Part shown: positions 29,021 to 44,485 of the stretch, one piece after another
How the letters are laid out: every line of letters begins with the position of its first letter
How positions within the stretch are numbered: position 1 is the first letter of the stretch
Origin: Megachile rotundata
Taxonomy: Eukaryota; Arthropoda; Insecta; Hymenoptera; Megachilidae
Length of the DNA stretch: 64,000 nucleotides
Assembly: GCF_050947335.1 (NCBI RefSeq)
Contig: NW_027473368.1
Span: 124,001 to 188,000 of the forward strand
Direction of reading: 5' to 3'
Notes under the pieces: model-generated
Database searches by the model: none
What the model was told of the DNA's origin: nothing
The model's input: the letters and a program-made list of their open reading frames with translations, nothing else
Position numbers and translations under genes: made by a program

Positions 29021-32000
29021 AATCACAATCATACAATCGCTATCATACAATTACAATCTCCCAAATACAATCATACAATCACAATCATACAATCACAATC
29101 ATACAATCACAATCATACAACCACAATCATACATTCACAATCACACAATCACAATCATACAGTCATAATCATACAATTACAATGATACTATCACAATCAT
29201 ACAATCAAAATCATACTATCGCAATCATACAATCACAATCATACAATCACAATCATACAATCACAATCATACAATCACAATCATACAATCACAATCATAC
29301 AATCGCAAGCATACAATCACAATCATACAATCACAATCATACAATCGCAATCATACAATTACAATCTCCCAAATACAATCTCCCAAATACAATCATACAA
29401 TCACAATCATACAATCACAATCATACAATCACAATCATACAATCACAATCATACAATCACAATCATACAATCACAATCATACAATCACAATCATACAATC
29501 ACAATCATACAATCACAATGATACAATCACAATCATACAATCACAATCATACAATCACAATCATACAATCACAATCATACAAACACAATCATACAATCAC
29601 AATCACACCATCGCAATCATAAGATCACAATCATACAAACACAATCATACAATCACAATCATACCATCGCAATCATACGATCACAATCATACAATCACAA
29701 TCATACAATCACAATCATACAATCACAATCATACAATCACAATCATACAATCACAATCATACAATCACAATCATACATTCACAATCATACAATCAAAATC
29801 ATACAATCGCAATCATACAATCACAATCATACAATCACAATCATACAATCACAATCATACTATCGCAATCATACAATCACAATCATACCATCACAATCAT
29901 ACAATCACAACCATACAATCGCAATCATACAATCACAATCAGACAATCACAATCATACAATCACAATCATACAGTCACAATCATACAATCACAATCATAC
30001 AATCACAATCATACAATCGCAAGCATACAATCACAATCATACAATCACAATCATACAATCGCAATCATACAATTACAATCTCCCAAATACAATCTCCCAA
30101 ATACAATCATACAATCACAATCATACAATCACAATCATACAATCAGAATCATACAATCACAATCATACTATCACAATCATACAATCACAATGCTACAGTC
30201 ACCATCATACAACCACAATCATACAATCACAATCATACAATCACAATCATACAATCACAATGATACAATCACAATCATACAATCACAATCATACAATCAC
30301 AATCATACAATCACAATCATACAATCACAATCATACAAACACAATCATACAATCACAATCATACCATCGCAGTCATAAGATCACAATCATACAAACACAA
30401 TCAAACAATCACAATCATACCATCGCAGTCATAAGGTCACAATCATACAAACACAATCATACAATCACAATCATACCATCGCAATCATACGATCACAATC
30501 ATACAATCACAATCATACAATCACAATCATACAATCACAATCATACAATCACAATCATACAATCACAATCATACAATCACAATCATACAATCACAATCAT
30601 ACAATCACAATCATACAATCACAATCATACAATCGCAAGCAAACAATCACAATCATACAATCACAATCATACAATCGCTATAATACAATTACAATCTCCC
30701 AAATACAATCTCCCAAATACAATCATACAATCACAATCATACAACCACAATCATACAATCACAATCATACATTCACAATCACACAATCACAATCATACAG
30801 TCATAATCATACAATTACAATGATACTATCACAATCATACAATCAAAATCATACTATCGCAATCATACAATCACAATCATACAATCACAATCATACAATC
30901 ACAATCATACAATCACAATCATACAATCGCAAGCATACAATCACAATCATACAATCACAATCATACAATCGCAATCATACAATTACAATCTCCCAAATAC
31001 AATCTCCCAAATACAATCATACAATCACAATCATACAATCACAATCATACAATCACAATCATACAATCACAATCATACAATCACAATCATACAATCACAA
31101 TCATACAATCACAATCATACAATCACAATGATACAATCACAATCATACAATCACAATCATACAATCACAATCATACAATCACAATCATACAATCACAATC
31201 ATACAAACACAATCATACAATCACAATCACACCATCGCAATCATAAGATCACAATCATACAAACACAATCATACAATCACAATCATACCATCGCAATCAT
31301 ACGATCACAATCATACAATCACAATCATACAATCACAATCATACAATCACAATCATACAATCACAATCATACAATCACAATCATACAATCACAATCATAC
31401 ATTCACAATCATACAATCACAATCATACAATCACAATCATACAATCACAATCATACAATCACAATCATACATTCACAATCATACAATCAAAATCATACAA
31501 TCGCAATCATACAATCGCAATCATACAATCACAATCATACAATCAAAATCATACTATCGCAATCATACAATCACAATCATACAATCACAATCATACAATC
31601 ACAATCATACAATCACAATCATACAATCACAATCATACAATCACAATCATACAATCGCAAGCATACAATCACAATCATACAATCACAATCATGCCATCGC
31701 AATCATACAATTACAATCTCCCAAATACAATCTCCCAAATACAATCATACAATCACAATCATACAATCACAATCATACAATCACAATCATACAATCACAA
31801 TCATACAATCACAATCATACAATCACAATCATACAATCACAATGATACAATCACAATCATACAATCACAATCATACAATCACAATCATACAATCACAATC
31901 ATACAATCACAATCATACAAACACAATCATACAATCACAATCACACCATCGCAATCATAAGATCACAATCATACAAACACAATCATACAATCACAATCAT

Positions 32001-32275
32001 ACCATCGCAATCATACGATCACAATCATACAATCACCATCATACAATCACAATCATACAATCACAATCATACAATCACAATCATACAATCACAATCATAC
32101 AATCACAATCATACAATCACAATCATACATTCACAATCATACAATCAAAATCATACAATCGCAATCATACAATCACAATCATACAATCACAATCATACAA
32201 TCACAATCATACTATCGCAATCATACAATCACAATCATACCATCACAATCATACAATCACAACCATACAATCACA
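29021..32275 (+). repeat. Canonical-rich stretch with repeated ACAGTCATAATC/AATGAT phrases
   Basis: Long canonical runs are separated by phrases beginning ACAGTCATAATC, AATTACAATGAT, ACTATC, AAAATC, ACTATCGC (near 29161 and 30798) and by AAACAC, CACACCATCGC, ATAAGATC series (near 29580, 31205 and 31930). The part around 30142-30800 matches 42547-43250 at offsets near 12,404-12,446 bp. The ATCGCTAT units are private to this part and its copies. A 467-codon forward open frame from 31128 to 32531 is explained by lack of stops in the unit. Confidence 0.78.
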
Positions 32276-33326
32276 ATCATACAATCACAATCATACAATC
32301 ACAATCATACAATCACAATCATACAATCGCAAGCAAACAATCACAATCATACAATCACAATCATACAATCGCTATCATACAATTACAATCTCCCAAATAC
32401 AATCTCCCAAATACAATCATACAATCACAATCATACAATCACAATCATACAATCACAATCATACAATCACAATCATACATTCACAATCACACAATCACAA
32501 TCATACAGTCATAATCATACAATTACAATGATACTATCACAATCATACAATCAAAATCATACTATCGCAATCATACAATCACAATCATACAATCACAATC
32601 ATACAATCACAATCATACAATCACAATCATACAATCACAATCATACAATCGCAAGCATACAATCACAATCATACAATCACAATCATAAAATCGCAATCAT
32701 ACAATTACAATCTCCCAAATACAATCTCCCAAATACAATCATACATTCACAATCATACAATCACAATCATACAATCACAATCATACAATCACAATCATAC
32801 AATCACAATCATACAATCACAATCATACAATCACAATGATACAATCACAATCATACAATCACAATCATACAATCACAATCATACAATCACAATCATACAA
32901 TCACAATCATACAAACACAATCATACAATCACAATCACACCATCGCAATCATAAGATCACAATCATACAAACACAATCATACAATCACAATCATACCATC
33001 GCAATCATACGATCACAATCATACAATCACAATCATACAATCACAATCATACAATCACAATCATACAATCACAATCATACAATCACAATCATACAATCAC
33101 AATCATACATTCACAATCATACAATCAAAATCATACAATCGCAATCATACAATCACAATCATACAATCACAATCATACAATCACAATCATACTATCGCAA
33201 TCATACAATCACAATCATACCATCACAATCATACAATCACAACCATACAATCGCAATCATACAATCACAATCAGACAATCACAATCATACAATCACAATC
33301 ATACAGTCACAATCATACAATCACAA
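32276..33326 (+). repeat. 1.05-kb segment, copy 1 of a pair 10,738 bp apart
   Basis: The series AAGCAAAC, ATCGCTATC, CTCCC pair, ACATTC, ACAGTCATAATC, AATGAT, CTCCC pair, AATGAT, AAACAC, CACACCATCGC, ATAAGATC, ACGATC, AAAATC, AATCAGAC, ACAGTC recurs at about 43014-44064 with an offset of 10,738 bp. This copy has CATAAAATCGC near 32686 and CATACATTCAC near 32742 where the other has canonical CATACAATC. Confidence 0.82.
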
Positions 33327-35745
33327 TCATACAATCGCAATCATACAATCAAAATCATACTATCGCAATCATACAATCACAATCATACAATCACAATCAT
33401 ACAATCACAATCATACAATCACAATCATACAATCACAATCATACAATCACAATCATACAATCGCAAGCATACAATCACAATCATACAATCACAATCATAC
33501 AATCGCAATCATACAATTACAATCTCCCAAATACAATCTCCCAAATACAATCATACAATCACAATCATACGATCACAATCATACAAACACAATCATACAA
33601 TCACAATCATACAATCACAATCATACAATCACAATCATACAATCACAATGATACAATCACAATGATACAATCACAATCATACAATCACAATCATACAATC
33701 ACAATCATACAATCACAATCATACAAACACAATCATACAATCACAATCACACCATCGCAATCATAAGATCACAATCATACAAACACAATCATACAATCAC
33801 AATCATACCATCGCAATCATACGATCACAATCATACAATCACAATCATACAATCACAATCATACAATCACAATCATACAATCACAATCATACAATCACAA
33901 TCATACAATCACAATCATACAATCACAATCATACAATCGCAATCATACAATCACAATCATACAATCACAATCATACAATCACAATCGTACTATCGCAATC
34001 ATACAATCACAATCATACCATCACAATCATACAATCACAACCATACAATCGCAATCATACAATCGCAAGCATACAATCACAATCATACAATCACAATCAT
34101 ACAATCACAATCATACAATCACAATCATACAATCACAATCATACTATCGCAATCATACAATCACAATCATACCATCACAATCATACAATCACAACCATAC
34201 AATCATAATCATACAATCACAATAATACAATCATAATCATACAATCACAATCATACAATCGCAATCATGCAATCACAATCATACAATCACAATCATACGA
34301 TCACAATCAAGCTGTCGCAATCATACAATCACAATCATACCATGACAATCATACAATCACAATCATACAATCATAATCATACAATCACAACCATACAATC
34401 ACAATCATACAATCACAATCATACAATCACAATCATACAATCACAATCATACAATCACAATCATACAATCACAATCATACATTCAAAATAATGCAATCAC
34501 AATCATACAATCACAATCATGCAATCACAAGCATACAATCATAATTATACAATCACAATCATACAATCACAATCGTACAATCACAATCGTACAATCACAA
34601 TCGCACAATCACAATCATACAATCACAGTCATACAATCACAATCATACAATCACAATCATACTGTCACAATCATACAATCACAATCATACAATCACAATC
34701 ATACAATCACAGTCATACAATCACAATCTTACAGTCACAATCATACTATCGCAATCATACAATCACAATCATACCATCGCAATCATACAATTACAATCTC
34801 CCAAATACAATCTCCCAAATACAATCATACAATCACAATCATACAATCGCAATCATACAATTACAATCTCCCAAATACAATCTCCCAAATACGATCATAC
34901 AATCACAATCATACAATCAAAATCATACAATCGCGATCATACAATCACAATCATACAATCACAATCATACAATCGCAAGCAAACAATCACAATCATACAA
35001 TCACAATCATACAATCGCAATCATACAATTACAATCTCCCAAATACAATCATACAATCACAATCATACAATCACAATCATACAATCACAATCATACAATC
35101 ACAATCATACAATCACAATCATACATTCACAATCATACAATCACAATCATACAATCATAATCATACAATTACAATGATACTATCACAATCATACAATCAA
35201 AATCATACAATCGCAATCATACAATCACAATCATACAATCACAATCATACTATCGCAATCATACAATCACAATCATACGATCACAATCATACTATCGCAA
35301 TCATACAATCACAATCATACAATCACAATCATACAATCACAATCATACAATCACAATCATACAATCACAATCATACAATCGCAATCATACAATTACAATC
35401 TCCCAAATACAATCTCCCAAATACAATAATACAATCACAATCATACAATCACAATCATACAATCAAAATCATACAATCACAATCATACAATCACAATGAT
35501 ACAATCACAATCATACAATCACAATCATACAATCACAATCATACAATCACAATCATACAAACACAATCATACAATCACAATCACACCATCGCAATCATAA
35601 GATCACAATCATACAAACACAATCATACAATCACAATCATACTATCGCAATCATACAATCACAATCATACCATCACAATCATACAATCACAACCATACAA
35701 TCATAATCATACAATCACAATAATACAATCATAATCATACAATCC
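33327..35745 (+). repeat. Mixed phrases, including the CATTCAAAATAATGC phrase
   Basis: Doubled AATGAT units lie near 33645-33665. The CATGAC phrase at 34341 is without CAATTCC. A private AATCAAGCTGTCGC unit lies near 34308. The CATTCAAAATAATGC phrase (34479) carries ATCGTAC and ATCGCAC units, and three CTCCCAAAT groups lie between 34795 and 35045. The phrase starting AATGAT at 35174 resembles that at 21680. No gene is seen. Confidence 0.75.
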
Positions 35746-35749
35746 CAAT

Positions 35750-37560
35750 CTCCCAAATACAATCTCCCAAATACGATCATACAATCACAATCATACAATC
35801 AAAATCATACAATCGCAATCATACAATCACAATCATACAATCACAATCATACTATCGCAATCATACAATCACAATCATACCATCACAATCATACAATCAC
35901 AACCATACAATCATAATCATACAATCACAATAATACAATCATAATCATACAATCACAATCATACAATCGCAATCATACAATCACAATCAAACAATCACAA
36001 TCATACGATCACAATCATACTATCGCAAACATGCAATCACAATCATACCATGACAATCATACAATCACAATTATACAATCATAATGATACAATTACAACC
36101 ATACTATCACAATCATACAATCAATTCCATACAATCACGATCATACAATCACAATCATACAATCACAACCATACAATCACAATCATACAATCACAATCAT
36201 ACAATCGCAAGCAAACAATCACAATCATACAATCACAATCATACAATCACAATGATACAATCACAATGATACAATCACAATCATACAATCACAATCATAC
36301 AATCACAATCATACAATCACAATCATACAAACACAATCATACAATCACAATCACACCATCGCAATCATAAGATCACAATCATACAAACACAATCATACAA
36401 TCACAATCATACCATCGCAATCATACGATCACAATCATACAATCACAATCATACAATCACAATCATACAATCACAATCATACAATCACAATCATACAATC
36501 ACAATCATACAATCGCAATCATACAATCACAATCATACAATCACAATCATACAATCACAATCATACTATCGCAATCATACAATCACAATCATACTATCGC
36601 AATCATACAATCACAATCATACCATCACAATCATACAATCACAACCATACAATCATAATCATACAATCACAATAATACAATCATAATCATACAATCACAA
36701 TCATACAATCGCAATCATACAATCACAATCATACAATCACAATCATACGATCACAATCATACTGTCGCAATCATACAATCACAATCATACCATGACAATC
36801 ATACAATCACAATCATACAATCATAATCATACAATCACAACCATACAATCACAATCATACAATCACAATCATACAATCACAATCATACAATCACAATCAT
36901 ACAATCACAATCATACAATCACAATGATACATTCAAAATAATGCAATCACAATCATACAATCACAATCATGCAATCACAAGCATACAATCATAATTATAC
37001 AATCACAATCATACAATCACAATCGTACAATCACAATCGTACAATCACAATAATACAATCATAATCATACAATCACAATCATACAATCACAATCATACCA
37101 TCACAATCATACAATCACAACCATACAATCATAATCATACAATCACAATAATACAATCATAATCATACAATCACAATCTCCCAAATACAATCTCCCAAAT
37201 ACGATCATACAATCACAATCTCCCAAATACAATCTCCCAAATACGATCATACAATCACAGTCATACAATCACAATCATACAATCACAATCATACTGTCAC
37301 AATCATACAATCACAATCATACAATCACAATCATACAATCACAGTCATACAATCACAATCTTACAGTCACAATCATACTATCGCAATCATACAATCACAA
37401 TCATACCATCGCAATCATACAATTACAATCTCCCAAATACAATCTCCCAAATACAATCATACAATCACAATCATACAATCGCAATCATACAATTACAATC
37501 TCCCAAATACAATCTCCCAAATACGATCATACAATCACAATCATACAATCAAAATCATAC
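35750..37560 (+). repeat. 1.8-kb segment, copy 1 (pairs with 44.49-46.33 kb)
   Basis: The series CTCCC pair/ACGATC, AAAATC, AATCAAAC, CAAACATGCAATC, CATGAC with AATTAT (36049), CAATTCC (36123), AAGCAAAC, two AATGAT, CACACCATCGC, ATAAGATC, ACTGTCGC, a second CATGAC (36791), CATTCAAAATAATGC, two ATCGTAC and the 42-bp trimer pair (37175-37258) recurs from about 44486. The offset is 8,736 bp, becoming 8,764 bp after a two-unit gain in the later copy. AATGATACATTC near 36924 is private to this copy. Confidence 0.85.
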
Positions 37561-40500
37561 AATCGCAATCATACAATCACAATCATACAATCACAATCAT
37601 ACAATCACAATCATACTATCGCAATCATACAATCACAATCATACCATCACAATCATACAATCACAACCATACAATCATAATCATACAATCACAATAATAC
37701 GATCATAATCATACAATCACAATCATACAATCACAATCATACAATCATAATCATACAATTACAATGATACTATCACAATCATACAATCAAAATCATACAA
37801 TCGCAATCATACAATCACAATCATACAAACACAATCATACAATCACAATCATACCATCGCAGTCATAAGATCACAATCATACAAACACAATCATACAATC
37901 ACAATCATACCATCGCAATCATACGATCACAATCATACAATCACAATCATACAATCACAATCATACAATCACAATCATACAATCACAATCATACAATCAC
38001 AATCATACGATCACAATCATACTATCGCAAACATGCAATCACAATCATACCATGACAATCATACAATCACAATTATACAATCATAATGATACAATTACAA
38101 CCATACTATCACAATCATACAATCAATTCCATACAATCACGATCATACAATCACAATCATACAATCACAACCATACAATCACAATCATACAATCACAATC
38201 ATACAATCGCAAGCAAACAATCACAATCATACAATCACAATCATACAATCACAATGATACAATCACAATGATACAATCACAATCATACAATCACAATCAT
38301 ACAATCACAATCATACAATCACAATCATACAAACACAATCATACAATCACAATCACACCATCGCAATCATAAGATCACAATCATACAAACACAATCATAC
38401 AATCACAATCATACCATCGCAATCATACGATCACAATCATACAATCACAATCATACAATCACAATCATACAATCACAATCATACAATCACAATCATACAA
38501 TCACAATCATACAATCACAATCATACAATCACAATCATACAATCGCAATCATACAATCACAATCATACAATCACAATCATACAATCACAATCATACTATC
38601 GCAATCATACAATCACAATCATACTATCGCAATCATACAATCACAATCATACCATCACAATCATACAATCACAACCATACAATCATAATCATACAATCAC
38701 AATAATACAATCATAATCATACAATCACAATCATACAATCACAATCATACGATCACAATCATACTGTCGCAATCATACAATCACAATCATACCATGACAA
38801 TCATACAATCACAATCATACAATCATAATCATACAATCACAACCATACAATCACAATCATACAATCACAATCATACAATCACAATCATACAATCACAATC
38901 ATACAATCACAATCATACAATCACAATCATACAATCACAATCATACATTCAAAAAAATGCAATCACAATCATGCAATCACAATCATGCAATCACAAGCAT
39001 ACAATCATAATTATACAATCACAATCATACAATCACAATCGTACAATCACAATCGTACAATCACAATAATACAATCATAATCATACAATCACAATCATAC
39101 AATCACAATCATACCATCACAATCATACAATCACAACCATACAATCATAATCATACAATCACAATAATACAATCATAATCATACAATCACAATCTCCCAA
39201 ATACAATCTCCCAAATACGATCATACAATCACAATCTCCCAAATACAATCTCCCAAATACGATCATACAATCACAGTCATACAATCACAATCATACAATC
39301 ACAATCATACTGTCACAATCATACAATCACAATCATACAATCACAATCATACAATCACAGTCATACAATCACAATCTTACAGTCACAATCATACTATCGC
39401 AATCATACAATCACAATCATACCATCGCAATCATACAATTACAATCTCCCAAATACAAACTCCCAAATACAATCATACAATCACAATCATACAATCGCAA
39501 TCATACAATTACAATCTCCCAAATACAATCTCCCAAATACGATCATACAATCACAATCATACAATCAAAATCATACAATCGCAATCATACAATCACAATC
39601 ATACAATCACAATCATACAATCACAATCATACTATCGCAATCATACAATCACAATCATACCATCACAATCATACAATCACAACCATACAATCATAATCAT
39701 ACAATCACAATAATACGATCATAATCATACAATCACAATCATACAATCACAATCATACAATCATAATCATACAATTACAATGATACTATCACAATCATAC
39801 AATCAAAATCATACAATCGCAATCATACAATCACAATCATACAAACACAATCATACAATCACAATCATACCATCGCAGTCATAAGATCACAATCATACAA
39901 ACACAATCATACAATCACAATCATACCATCGCAATCATACGATCACAATCATACAATCACAATCATACAATCACAATCATACAATCACAATCATACAATC
40001 ACAATCATACAATCACAATCATACAATCACAATCATACAATCACAATCATACAATCACAATCATACAATCGCAAGCAAACAATCACAATCATACAATCAC
40101 AATCATACAATCGCAATCATACAATTACAATCTCCCAAATACAATCTCCCAAATACAATCATACAATCACAATCATACAATCACAATCATACAATCACAA
40201 TCATACAATCACAATCATACATTCACAATCATACAATCACAATCATACAATCATAATCATACAATTACAATGATACTATCACAATCATACAATCAAAACC
40301 ATACAATCGCAATCATACAATCACAATCATACAATCACAATCATACAATCACAATCATACTATCGCAATCATACAATCACAATCATACGATCACAATCAT
40401 ACTATCGCAATCATACAATCACAATCATACAATCACAATCATACAATCACAATCATACAATCACAATCATACAATCACAATCATACAATCGCAATCATAC

Positions 40501-40665
40501 AATTACAATCTCCCAAATACAATCTCCCAAATACAATCATACAATCACAATCATACAATCACAATCATACAATCAAAATCATACAATCACAATCATACAA
40601 TCACAATGATACAATCACAATCATACAATCACAATCATACAATCACAATCATACAATCACAATCA
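37561..40665 (+). repeat. Related segment, pairs with 45.9-48.9 kb
   Basis: The CATGAC-with-AATTAT phrase at 38051, second CATGAC at 38793, CATTCAAAAAAATGC near 38946, 42-bp trimer pair at 39191-39274 and the AATGAT phrase at 40270 follow in the same order at 46381, 47123, 47248, 47493-47576 and 48572. The offset is 8,330 bp, becoming 8,302 bp where this copy holds two more canonical units near 38880-38940. CTCCCAAATACAAACTCCC near 39451 is a private change. Confidence 0.85.
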
Positions 40666-42306
40666 TACAATCACAATCATACAATCACAATCACACCATC
40701 GCAATCATAAGATCACAATCATACAAACACAATCATACAATCACAATCATACCATCGCAATCATACGATCACAATCATACAATCACAATCATACAATCAC
40801 AATCATTCAGTCACAATCATACAATCACAATCATACAATCACAATCATACAATCACAATCATACAATCACAATCATACAATCGCAATCATACAATCACAA
40901 TCATACAATCACAATCATACAATCACAAACATACTATCGCAATCATACAATCACAATCATACCATCACAATCACACAATCACAACCATACAATCGCAATC
41001 ATACAATCACAATCAGACAATCACAATCATACAATCACGATCATACAGTCACAATCATACAATCACAATCATACAATCGCAATCATACTATCGCAATCAT
41101 ACAATCACAATCATACCATCACAATCATACAATCACAACCATACAATCATAATCATACAACCACAATAATACAATCATAATCATACAATCACAATCATAC
41201 AATCGCAATCATACAATCACAATCATACAATCACAATCATACGATCACAATCATACTATCGCAATCATACAATCACAATCATACCATGACAATCATACAA
41301 TCACAATCATACAATCATAATGATACAATTACAACCATACTATCACAATCATACAATCAATTCCATACAATCACGATCATACAATCACAATCATACAATC
41401 ACAACCATACAATCACAATCATACAATCACAATCATACAATCGCAAGCAAACAATCACAATCATACAATCACAATCATACAATCACAATCACACAATCAC
41501 AATCATACAATCGCAAGCATACAATCACAATCATACAATCACAATCATACAATCGCAATCATACAATTACAATCTCCCAAATACAATCTCCCTAATACAA
41601 TCATACAATCACAATCATACAATCACAATCATACAATCGCAATCATACAATTACAATCTCCCAAATACAATCTCCCTAATACAATCATACAATCACAATC
41701 ATACAATCACAATCATACAATCATAATCATACAATTACAATGATACTATCACAATCATACAATCAAAATCATACAATCCCAATCATACAATCACAATCAT
41801 ACAATCACAATCATACAATCACAATCATACTATCGCAATCATACAATCACAATCATACCATCACAATCATACAATCACAACCATACAATCGCAATCATAC
41901 AATCACAATCAGACAATCACAATCATACAATCACAATCATACAGTCCCAATTATACAATCACAATCATACAATCGCAATCATACTATCGCAATCATACAG
42001 TCACAATATTACCATCACAATCATACAATCACAACCATACAATCATAATCCTACAATCACAATAATACAATCATAATCATACAATCACAATCATACAATC
42101 GCAATCATACAATCACAATCATACAATCACAATCATACGATCACAATCATACTATCGCAATCATACAATCACAATCATACCATGACAATCATACAATCAC
42201 AATCATACAATCATAATCATACAATTACAATCATACTATCACAATCATACAATCAATTCCATACAATCACGATCATACAATCACGATCATACAATCACAA
42301 TCATAC
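40666..42306 (+). repeat. 1.6-kb segment, copy 2 (pairs with 27.38-29.02 kb)
   Basis: The match to copy 1 is constant at 13,286 bp, including both 84-bp blocks, AATATTACC, ATAATCCTAC and the doubled ACGATC. It carries CATTCAGTC near 40806. Past 42306 it runs into canonical units and a CTCCCAAAT pair instead of the ATCGCTATC unit of copy 1. Confidence 0.87.
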
Positions 42307-44485
42307 AATCACAATCATACAATCACAATCATACAATCACAATCATACAATCGCAAGCATACAATCACAATCATACAATCACAATCATACAATCGCAATC
42401 ATACAATTACAATCTCCCAAATACAATCTCCCAAATACAATCATACAATCACAATCATACAATCACAATCATACAATCACAATCATACAATCACAATCAT
42501 ACAATCACAATCATACTATCACAATCATACAATCACAATCATACAATCAGAATCATACAATCACAATCATACTATCACAATCATACAATCACAATGCTAC
42601 AGTCACCATCATACAACCACAATCATACAATCACAATCATACAATCACAATCATACAATCACAATGATACAATCACAATCATACAATCACAATCATACAA
42701 TCACAATCATACAATCACAATCATACAATCACAATCATACAAACACAATCATACAATCACAATCATACCATCGCAGTCATAAGATCACAATCATACAAAC
42801 ACAATCATACAATCACAATCATACCATCGCAGTCATAAGATCACAATCATACAAACACAATCATACAATCACAATCATACCATCGCAATCATACGATCAC
42901 AATCATACAATCACAATCATACAATCACAATCATACAATCACAATCATACAATCACAATCATACAATCACAATCATACAATCACAATCATACAATCACAA
43001 TCATACAATCACAATCATACAATCACAATCATACAATCACAATCATACAATCACAATCATACAATCGCAAGCAAACAATCACAATCATACAATCACAATC
43101 ATACAATCGCTATCATACAATTACAATCTCCCAAATACAATCTCCCAAATACAATCATACAATCACAATCATACAATCACAATCATACAATCACAATCAT
43201 ACAACCACAATCATACATTCACAATCACACAATCACAATCATACAGTCATAATCATACAATTACAATGATACTATCACAATCATACAATCAAAATCATAC
43301 TATCGCAATCATACAATCACAATCATACAATCACAATCATACAATCACAATCATACAATCACAATCATACAATCACAATCATACAATCGCAAGCATACAA
43401 TCACAATCATACAATCACAATCATACAATCGCAATCATACAATTACAATCTCCCAAATACAATCTCCCAAATACAATCATACAATCACAATCATACAATC
43501 ACAATCATACAATCACAATCATACAATCACAATCATACAATCACAATCATACAATCACAATCATACAATCACAATGATACAATCACAATCATACAATCAC
43601 AATCATACAATCACAATCATACAATCACAATCATACAATCACAATCATACAAACACAATCATACAATCACAATCACACCATCGCAATCATAAGATCACAA
43701 TCATACAAACACAATCATACAATCACAATCATACCATCGCAATCATACGATCACAATCATACAATCACAATCATACAATCACAATCATACAATCACAATC
43801 ATACAATCACAATCATACAATCACAATCATACAATCACAATCATACATTCACAATCATACAATCAAAATCATACAATCGCAATCATACAATCACAATCAT
43901 ACAATCACAATCATACAATCACAATCATACTATCGCAATCATACAATCACAATCATACCATCACAATCATACAATCACAACCATACAATCGCAATCATAC
44001 AATCACAATCAGACAATCACAATCATACAATCACAATCATACAGTCACAATCATACAATCACAATCATACAATCACAATCATACAATCGCAAGCATACAA
44101 TCACAATCATACAATCACAATCATACAATCGCAATCATACAATTACAATCTCCCAAATACAATCTCCCAAATACAATCATACAATCACAATCATACAATC
44201 ACAATCATACAATCAGAATCATACAATCACAATCATACTATCACAATCATACAATCACAATGCTACAGTCACCATCATACAACCACAATCATACAATCAC
44301 AATCATACAATCACAATCATACATTCAAAATAATGCAATCACAATCATACAATCACAATCATGCAATCACAAGCATACAATCATAATTATACAATCACAA
44401 TCATACAATCACAATCGTACAATCACAATCGTACAATCATAATCATACAATCACAATAATACAATCATAATCATACAATCACAAT
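42307..44485 (+). repeat. Mosaic of copies of 30.1-30.8 kb and 32.3-33.3 kb
   Basis: The AATGCT + ACAGTCACC phrase at 42593 is followed by material matching 30.2-30.8 kb. About 43014-44064 matches 32276-33326 (offset 10,738 bp). A further AATGCT phrase at 44259 then joins directly to CATTCAAAATAATGC (44328). The longest uninterrupted canonical run I noticed (42897-43066, about 12 units) is here. No gene is seen. Confidence 0.78.
42897..43066 (+). repeat. Longest perfect canonical run noticed (about 12 units)
   Basis: About 170 bp without any variant, between ACGATC and ATCGCAAGCAAAC. Other long runs, about 9-10 units each, lie near 16042-16165, 53728-53863 and 60617-60745. Elsewhere variants usually occur every one to eight units. 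Confidence 0.75.

Noticed and set aside
38946..38970. CATTCAAAAAAATGC as a poly(A) tail or retroelement end
   Set aside because: It is a small variant of CATTCAAAATAATGC in the same phrase context, with seven A's, and is not flanked by any element.
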